DNA of 64,000 nt from Candidatus Accumulibacter sp. 66-26 (GTDB taxonomy: Bacteria > Pseudomonadota > Gammaproteobacteria > Burkholderiales > Rhodocyclaceae), in NCBI GenBank assembly GCA_001897745.1, contig MKUH01000019.1:186001-250000 (forward strand), in the 5' to 3' direction. Below are positions 59,001 to 64,000 of this stretch, piece by piece. The notes beneath the pieces are model-generated. The model saw nothing but the letters and a program-made list of their open reading frames with translations. It did no database searches and was not told the DNA's origin. Each line of letters begins with the position of its first letter. The stretch's first letter is position 1. Position numbers and translations under genes: made by a program.

Positions 59001-61839
59001 TTCGGTGTCGCCCACGCTCTACGAGATCTTCCTCGAAGAGGCGCGCACGCACCTGGCGACGCTGCAGCGCGAGTTCGCCGTCATCGAGACCGAACTGCAC
59101 ACGCCGACGCCGCACGAGATGTACCGCGCCGCGCACACCCTGGGCGGCATCGCCGGCACCGTCGGCCTGACGCCGATCAACCGCCTCGGTCTGGCGCTCG
59201 AGCACGCGCTGCTGCGCCGCGACCACGCCACCCACCCGGGCAGCGTCGAAGCGCGCGAAGTGATCCGCCAGACGATCGCCCAGATCGAACTGATGCTCGC
59301 CGCGGTCGCCGAAAAGCGCGAACCGGAAGGCGCTCCCTACCTGATCGACGCGCTCGACGGACTGTTCCCGGCCCCCGTGGTCGATGCCGGCGACAGCGCC
59401 CGCGCCACCGAAGCGCCCGCGCCGGAAGCGGAAGCGCCCGCCGCAGCCAGCGCGGCCGCCCTGCCGCCCGCAGGCGCCTTCACGATCGCGCCGCCGCAGT
59501 TGCAGGACGAGCTGGACGAACAGCTGCTGCCGATCTTCCTCGAGGAAGCCGTCGACCTGGGCCGCGAGATCACCGCCCAGCTGCGCGTCTGGTGCGAGGC
59601 GCCGGCCGACGACGCGGCTCCGCGCACGCTGGCGCGCCTGCTGCACACGCTGAAGGGCAGCGCGCGCATGGCCGGCGCCATGAACCTCGGCGAAATCACG
59701 CACGCCATCGAGAGCCGCGTCGGCCTCGTTCAAGCGGCGGGCGCCACCCGCGAGCAGATCGAGGAAATCGACAACGCCTTCGACGCCGTCGCGCAGATCA
59801 TCGACCGTCTGGAAAACGGCGAAGCACTCGATACGCCGCCGGCCGAAACGGCCGCCGCCGAAGCCCCCGCCGCGCCAACGGCGGCGGTGGAGGCCGGTGC
59901 GCAGAACGTGCCGAGCGCGCCGGAGCACCCGACCCCGGCAGCTGCCGAAGAGCGCCGCCAGGGCGACCGCATCCACGGCGAAAGCGAAGGCGAGGGCACG
60001 ACGCAACGCGCCATGTTGCGCGTGCGCGCCGAGCTGATCGACCGGCTGGTGAACGAGGCCGGCGAACTGTCGATCGCGCGCGCGCGCATCGAAGGCGAGA
60101 TGCGCGGCCTCAAGGAATCGCTGCTCGACCTGACGGAAAACGTGATCCGCCTGCGCCGTCAGCTGCGCGACATCGAAATCCAGGCCGAACTGCAGATGCA
60201 GTCGCGCACGGCGCAGACCGACGAACACCACGCCGGCTTCGACCCGCTCGAGTTCGACCGCTTCACCCGCTTCCAGGAACTGACGCGGATGATGGCCGAG
60301 TCGGTGAACGACGTCGCCACCGTGCAGCAAAACCTGCTCAAGAACCTCGACGACGCCAACGCCGCCATCCTCGCGCAGGCCCGCCTCAACCGCGAGGTGC
60401 AGCAGGAACTGATGAGCGTGCGCATGGTGCCTTTCGGCAGCGTCGCCGACCGCCTCTATCGCGTCGTCCGGCAAACCGCCAAGGAACTCGGCAAGCGCGC
60501 CAACCTCGACATCCGCGGCGGCCAGCTCGAACTCGACCGCAGCGTGCTGGAAAAGATCGCCGCGCCGCTCGAACATCTGTTGCGCAACGCCGTCGCGCAC
60601 GGCTTGGAAACGCGCGAAGTGCGCCAGGCGCGCAACAAGCCGGAAATCGGCGAAATCACGCTGCAGCTCGAACAGGAAGGCAACGAGATCATCCTCAACT
60701 TCACCGACGACGGCGGCGGGCTCGACCTCGAACGCATCCGCGCGCGCGGCGTCGAGGCCGGCCTGCTCTCGGCGGAAGAAGCGGACGGTGCCGACGCGAG
60801 CCGCCTGAGCGAACTGATCTTCACCCCCGGCTTCTCGACCGCCCGCGAAATCTCGCAGGTCGCCGGGCGCGGCGTCGGCACGGACGTCGTGAAGACCGAG
60901 GTCGCCGCGCTCGGCGGCCGCGTCGAAGTGCTTTCGACCGCCGGCCAGGGCACCACCTTCCGCCTCTACATCCCGCTCACGCTGGCCGTCACCAAGGCGC
61001 TGCTGGTGCGCACCGGCAGCCGGCGCTATGCGATCCCGTCGGTGATGATCGAGCAGGTGCTCGACCTCAAGGAAGCCGCGCTGACCCGCATCCGCGAAGC
61101 CGGCGCGGCGGAGTGGATGGGCAACCGCTACCCTTTCCATTTCCTCCCGCACCTGCTCGGCGACGCCCAGGCGCTGCCGGAAATGCACCGCCAGTACTGG
61201 ATCCTGCTCCTCAGGAGCGGCGCGCAGCGGATCGCCGTCCAGGTCGACGAACTCAAGGGCAACCAGGAAATCGTCGTCAAGAACATCGGCCCGCAGCTCG
61301 CCCGCGTGATCGGCATCGACGGCGCGACGGTGCTCGGCGACGGACAGGTGGTGCTGATCCTGAACCCGGTGGCGCTCTCCAGCCAGCCGCGCGCGCAGGT
61401 CGCCACGGCCCCGGTGCCGACGGCGCAGGCCGCACCGGCCGGCCAGAGCGGCGCCGCCGCGCTGCCGACGGTGATGGTGGTCGACGATTCGATGACGGTG
61501 CGCAAGATCACCGGCCGCCTGCTCGACCGCGAGGGCTACCAGGTGATGCTCGCCAAGGACGGCGTCGATGCGCTCGAACAGATGCTCGAGACGGTTCCCG
61601 ACGTGCTGCTCGTCGACATCGAGATGCCGCGCATGGACGGCTTCGACTTCACGCGCAACGTGCGCGCCGACGCCCGCCTGAAGGACATCCCGATCGTCAT
61701 GATCACCTCGCGCACGGCCGACAAGCACCGCAACTACGCCTTCGAGATCGGCGTCAACCAGTACCTCGGCAAGCCCTACCAGGAAGACGAGCTGCTCGGT
61801 TTCGTCGCCGGCTACGTCAAACAGCGCCGCCCGGCCTGA
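56095..61839 (+). CDS. pilL: Hybrid CheA-type histidine kinase PilL/ChpA
   Basis: 1914-residue Pil-Chp kinase. The first 700 residues contain degenerate Hpt-like helices. Three Hpt sites are clear: His732 in HTLKGSGRM, His1014 in AHTLGGIAGT, and His1184 in HTLKGSARM, each opening with an LFLEEA-type helix; Ala/Glu-rich linkers of about 100 residues join them. The CheA core follows: dimerisation helices, HATPase with N box Asn1498 (LLRNAVAHGLETREV), DDGGGLDL and GRGVGTDVV, a CheW domain (ALLVRTGSRRYAIPSVMIEQV), and a C-terminal receiver with Asp1841 (LLVDIEMPRMDGFDF). It phosphorylates PilG and PilH. Its last 23 bases overlap the photolyase gene on the other strand. Confidence 0.95.
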   Translation: MNAATEFDVGPLTWVKSEIDLALERAAQALQQYAASGTAAADGAGDLTQIRFARTHLHQVQGALTIVGLDGVTQFAEALEFLLEDAEQQKLPADAALLALVHRALETTRHYLDDLVGGHPNQPLRLLPLYREVQAARGQARVSATDLFFPDLSARPPRRPANLQAMAHDDFLKMLRQERARFQRGLLAWLRAPQERDGVDQMLDAVKLIEATQEAAAARSFWWVATGFLSALAEGKLPAETDVKQLCARIDLQIRRLAEGSRNVAERLMRDALYFVANADSDSAAVQQVKTAYRLQEAIPSAAPLIPAPQESARRRLREIIAATEEAWNRFCAGSAQALPQFRENAGALSHTVEQLGHTDYRRLAQAIAAAANWLADQPTRQSEALAMEVATAILLAQNAQENFQHLGGDFAHQVDVMVARIHGCIAENPPLPGSEVPSLDEMSRQAQEKLLIGQVAREIQSNLAQIEQVLDGFFRDAERRGDLASLDVPVRQVIGALTVMRHDGAVDALRECAAEIKQFAAPDYQPAEADFERVADRLSMLGFFIDSLQHGASDFAAFARQMRGGPADEAVAAEEEDDEAATSVEQEVEQQKREAQALLSALREQPSDAGLREELRQNLTALQKDADLVADKALGQQAKAMLTALNAEDTAAAPHDLGFADLMPQAPLTPQPSAETLQLSLSSNEEIDAELLSIFLEEAHEVLGAIAENLQVLHRQPHDGDVLTNIRRAFHTLKGSGRMVGLRDLGEAAWAVEQTLNQWLRQERAVGAPLFDLLEQALTVFTQWVAHLEQGGPLPDAGAMTALAERLRNGDGTPPAAPVDAPATVPEAPAAAHSAEIITLEFPPPPATTGSDAEAAAVDTEADNAADEALDGDEAIEPLDLDALPEFDAVAEPGAHAPAAADAPPLAASPDAAHAFATNDGNDPIAFDGAPAGTTADAEFSFDLAVPDAAPPPAAPPARAAEGAQPRISVSPTLYEIFLEEARTHLATLQREFAVIETELHTPTPHEMYRAAHTLGGIAGTVGLTPINRLGLALEHALLRRDHATHPGSVEAREVIRQTIAQIELMLAAVAEKREPEGAPYLIDALDGLFPAPVVDAGDSARATEAPAPEAEAPAAASAAALPPAGAFTIAPPQLQDELDEQLLPIFLEEAVDLGREITAQLRVWCEAPADDAAPRTLARLLHTLKGSARMAGAMNLGEITHAIESRVGLVQAAGATREQIEEIDNAFDAVAQIIDRLENGEALDTPPAETAAAEAPAAPTAAVEAGAQNVPSAPEHPTPAAAEERRQGDRIHGESEGEGTTQRAMLRVRAELIDRLVNEAGELSIARARIEGEMRGLKESLLDLTENVIRLRRQLRDIEIQAELQMQSRTAQTDEHHAGFDPLEFDRFTRFQELTRMMAESVNDVATVQQNLLKNLDDANAAILAQARLNREVQQELMSVRMVPFGSVADRLYRVVRQTAKELGKRANLDIRGGQLELDRSVLEKIAAPLEHLLRNAVAHGLETREVRQARNKPEIGEITLQLEQEGNEIILNFTDDGGGLDLERIRARGVEAGLLSAEEADGADASRLSELIFTPGFSTAREISQVAGRGVGTDVVKTEVAALGGRVEVLSTAGQGTTFRLYIPLTLAVTKALLVRTGSRRYAIPSVMIEQVLDLKEAALTRIREAGAAEWMGNRYPFHFLPHLLGDAQALPEMHRQYWILLLRSGAQRIAVQVDELKGNQEIVVKNIGPQLARVIGIDGATVLGDGQVVLILNPVALSSQPRAQVATAPVPTAQAAPAGQSGAAALPTVMVVDDSMTVRKITGRLLDREGYQVMLAKDGVDALEQMLETVPDVLLVDIEMPRMDGFDFTRNVRADARLKDIPIVMITSRTADKHRNYAFEIGVNQYLGKPYQEDELLGFVAGYVKQRRPA

Positions 61840-63277
61840 GCGCGGCAAAGCGGAGCAGCGTCCGGCGCCGGGCTTCGTCGTGGTCGACGAGCGGCGCCGG
61901 CGTGTCGCGCCCGACGATCACGCCGCACGCCGCCTGCTCCGCCGCGCTCATGCGCCAGGGCGCGTGGATGTGGCGGTCGGGAACGGGCGCCAGCTCGGGC
62001 AGGTAGCGGCGGATGAATTTTCCGGCCGGGTCGAAACGCTCCGACTGCCGAACCGGATTGAAGATGCGGAAGTAGGGCTGCGCGTCGCAGCCGGTCGACG
62101 CCGCCCATTGCCAGCCGCCGTTGTTGGCCGCCAGATCGAAATCGTTGAGCTGCTGTGCGAACCACGCCTCGCCGCGCCGCCAGTCGATGCCGAGATCCTT
62201 GGTCAGGAAGGAGGCGACGAGCATGCGCAGGCGGTTGTGCATGTAGCCGGTCTGCGCGATCTGGCGCATCGCCGCATCGACCAGCGGATAGCCGGTACGC
62301 CCGGTGCGCCAGGCGGCGAACAGCGCGTCGGCCGCCGCGCCGGCCTCCCAGACCACCGCGTCGAATTCGGGCCGGAAGGCGTTCCCGACGACATGCGGAA
62401 AGCGGTCGAGGATCATGAAGTAGAAATCCCGCCAGATCAGCTCCGAGAGCCAGGTCGCTGCGCCCGGATTGGCGCCATCGTCCGCGCGCAGCGCCCCGGC
62501 GGCGACCGCCAGACCGACCAGGCGGCGGATCGACAGCGTGCCGAAGCGCAGATGCACCGACAGATAGGACACGCCGCGCACCGCCGGAAAGTCGCGCTGC
62601 TCGCGGTAGCGTGCCATGCGGCCGACGAAGGCGTCGAGCAGGTCTTGCGCCCCGCGCATGCCGGGAACGATGCCGATCTCGGCCAAGCCGGCGGGCGCGA
62701 AGCCGAGATCGGCCAGCGCCGGCACGCCACCGTCCGCCGGCGGCCGCGCCAGCTGCCCGCCGCCCGCGTCGTGCGGCTGGTAGTCGTCGTCGCCGAGGCG
62801 TTTCAGCCAGGCGTTCTTGTACGGCGTAAACACCGTGTAGGGCCGCCCGGCCTGCGTCAGCACCTCGGCGCCGTCGAACAGCGCCTGGTCCTTGAAGTCC
62901 TCGAAGGCGACGCCGGCCTCGCCCAGACGCGCCGCGACGCGAGCGTCGCGCGCCTTCGCCGCCGGTTCGTAATCGCGGTTGGCGAAGACCGCGGCGACGC
63001 CCAGCTCGCCCGCCAGGCGGGGAATGGCGTCGACCGCGGCGGCGTGCCGCACGAGCAGCGCGCCGCCGCGCGCGCGCAGCGCCGCGTCGAGTTCGACCAG
63101 CGATGCGCGGATGAACTCGACGCGCCGGTCGCTGCGCGTCGGCAGCGCGTCGAGAATCTCGCGGTCGAAGACGAAGGCGCAATACACGCGGCGCGCGCGG
63201 CGCAAGGCCGCGGCCAGCGCGGCGTGGTCGTCGTCGCGCAGATCGCGGCGAAACCAGACGAGAACGGAGTCGAGCAT
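61817..63277 (-). CDS. phrB: Deoxyribodipyrimidine photolyase
   Basis: Light-driven repair of cyclobutane pyrimidine dimers with FAD and an antenna chromophore. 486 residues: VLVWFRRDLRDDDHAAL at the start, YKNAWLKRL, LSVHLRFGTLSIRR, LIWRDFYFMIL, VDAAMRQIAQTGYMHNRLRM, LNDFDLAANNGGWQWAAS and YFRIFNPVRQSERFDP, all class I photolyase hallmarks. It converges on pilL with a 23-base overlap and diverges from yqgE across 44 bases. Confidence 0.96.
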   Translation of the reverse strand: MLDSVLVWFRRDLRDDDHAALAAALRRARRVYCAFVFDREILDALPTRSDRRVEFIRASLVELDAALRARGGALLVRHAAAVDAIPRLAGELGVAAVFANRDYEPAAKARDARVAARLGEAGVAFEDFKDQALFDGAEVLTQAGRPYTVFTPYKNAWLKRLGDDDYQPHDAGGGQLARPPADGGVPALADLGFAPAGLAEIGIVPGMRGAQDLLDAFVGRMARYREQRDFPAVRGVSYLSVHLRFGTLSIRRLVGLAVAAGALRADDGANPGAATWLSELIWRDFYFMILDRFPHVVGNAFRPEFDAVVWEAGAAADALFAAWRTGRTGYPLVDAAMRQIAQTGYMHNRLRMLVASFLTKDLGIDWRRGEAWFAQQLNDFDLAANNGGWQWAASTGCDAQPYFRIFNPVRQSERFDPAGKFIRRYLPELAPVPDRHIHAPWRMSAAEQAACGVIVGRDTPAPLVDHDEARRRTLLRFAALRPGGAV

Positions 63278-63286
63278 TGATTACCT

Positions 63287-63315
63287 TTGTGTCGGTCAGC
63301 ACCGACGATTAAAAT
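63287..63315 (+). promoter_or_regulatory. Candidate promoter of yqgE, leaderless configuration
   Basis: TTGTGT (63287-63292) and TAAAAT (63310-63315) are 17 bases apart; the -10 ends six bases before the yqgE ATG. Transcription would start on the A of the ATG, and no ribosome-binding site is present. Confidence 0.5.
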
Positions 63316-63321
63316 AGCCGC

Positions 63322-63882
63322 ATGCACAGCGTCAATCTGACCGACCATTTTCTCATCGCCATGCCGGCGATGGCCGATCCCTATTTCGCCAAGACGCTCG
63401 TCTACGTCGCCGAGCACAACGAACAGGGCGCGCTCGGCGTGATCGTCAATCGCCCGCTCGACATGAGCCTCGGCAGCCTGTTCGAGAAGATCGAAGTCCC
63501 GCTGGCGAGCGAAGGCTTCGCCAAGCTGCCGGTCTACTTCGGCGGCCCGGTGCAAACCGATCGCGGCTTCGTCCTGCACCGTCCGGTCGGCAGCTGGCAA
63601 TCGACGCTGGCGATCAACGCGCACGTCGGCCTGACCAGTTCGCGCGACATCCTGCAGGCCGTGGCGCACGACGGCAAGCCGCAGGACATCCTGGTCTCCC
63701 TCGGCTACGCCGGCTGGGCGGCCGGCCAACTCGAACAGGAACTGGCGCAGAACGCCTGGCTGACCGTCCCCGCCAAACCGCACACTCTCTTCGAGCAGCC
63801 CTACGAGGACCGCCTCGCTTCGGCGATGGAACTGCTCGGCGTCGATTTTACCCGCCTCATCGAGGACGCCGGGCATGCCTGA
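63322..63882 (+). CDS. yqgE: YqgE/AlgH family protein (DUF179)
   Basis: 186 residues of unknown molecular function, almost always next to ruv[40 protein letters not shown] ([17 protein letters not shown]), [42 protein letters not shown] and [16 protein letters not shown] are the family's conserved segments. The end overlaps ruvX by eight bases. Confidence 0.96.
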   Translation: MHSVNLTDHFLIAMPAMADPYFAKTLVYVAEHNEQGALGVIVNRPLDMSLGSLFEKIEVPLASEGFAKLPVYFGGPVQTDRGFVLHRPVGSWQSTLAINAHVGLTSSRDILQAVAHDGKPQDILVSLGYAGWAAGQLEQELAQNAWLTVPAKPHTLFEQPYEDRLASAMELLGVDFTRLIEDAGHA

Positions 63883-64000
63883 AGCGAGCGCCGGCGGCAG
63901 GACGGGAACGGTGCTGGCCTTCGATTTCGGCGAAAAGCGGATCGGCGTCGCGGTCGGCGAGTGGCTGCTGCGCCAGGCGCACCCGCTCACCGTGATCCGC
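63875..64000 (+). CDS. ruvX: Holliday junction resolvase-like RuvX/YqgF, 3' end cut by the window edge
   Basis: Only the first 42 codons are visible. After a short N terminus, [17 protein letters not shown] carries the first catalytic Asp of the RNase H-like fold, followed by [12 protein letters not shown], as in YqgF/RuvX, which takes part in 16S rRNA 5' maturation. The ATG lies inside yqgE (eight-base overlap), and the yqgE-ruvX pairing confirms the assignment. Confidence 0.93.
   Translation, partial: MPEASAGGRTGTVLAFDFGEKRIGVAVGEWLLRQAHPLTVIR

Noticed and set aside
58405-61848. Open frame of 1147 codons opposite pilL
   Set aside because: Antisense shadow of a GC3-rich gene; no recognisable domain, while the plus strand has full kinase motifs.

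Overview
The window is a stretch of chromosome from a high-GC Gram-negative bacterium. Its gene families and neighbourhoods suggest a betaproteobacterium, most likely of the Rhodocyclales (Azospira, Dechloromonas or Azoarcus type): pilG-pilH-pilI-pilJ-pilL followed by photolyase, yqgE and ruvX; pcm-rhodanese-tolC facing waaC-waaA; thiC behind a TPP riboswitch. This placement is inference from content, not from a database search. I see no rRNA, tRNA, CRISPR array, insertion sequence or prophage.

1-14.1 kb (+ strand): a tightly packed surface-glycan (O-antigen-like) operon, entered near the 5' end of its first gene. It encodes a pseudaminic acid synthase, an unclassified GT-B-like protein, a HisH/HisF/PseA-type amidotransferase trio that would turn an N-acetyl group into an acetamidino group, two GT4 glycosyltransferases, enzymes for a UDP-6-deoxy-L-HexNAc (FnlA-like dehydratase, RmlD-like reductase, FnlC-like 2-epimerase), and a WbpV/PglC/WbpM-type trio that makes and loads the initiating D-sugar. 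No flippase, polymerase or ligase is in view; they would have to lie upstream or elsewhere.

14.3-23.1 kb (- strand): convergent nucleotide-sugar operons: manC-fcl-gmd for GDP-L-fucose, rmlBDAC for dTDP-L-rhamnose, a UDP-glucuronate 4-epimerase-like gene and a WaaE-like core glycosyltransferase. Facing away from these are waaC and waaA (inner-core LPS, 23.2-25.4 kb).

25.4-33.4 kb (- strand): an efflux block, tetR-adaptor-RND pump, then pcm, a rhodanese and a TolC outer-membrane channel, plus a small lipoprotein. A perfect palindrome upstream of tetR is the likely operator. 33.6-36.3 kb holds a MocR-type regulator and an unusual two-domain alpha-carbonic anhydrase.

36.4-52.4 kb: mainly housekeeping genes: TPP riboswitch-thiC-terminator, a solute-binding protein paired with a GGDEF-EAL protein and a cysteine-cluster protein, uppP, a YqiA-like esterase, an RNase II-family enzyme, a TonB-like protein, aroE, mtgA, mgtE, then hemL-thiE-thiD on the minus strand and a rubredoxin.

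52.5-64 kb: the Pil-Chp chemosensory operon controlling type IV pili (pilG, pilH, pilI, pilJ and a very large pilL/chpA with several Hpt domains), a convergent photolyase, then yqgE and the start of ruvX at the window edge.
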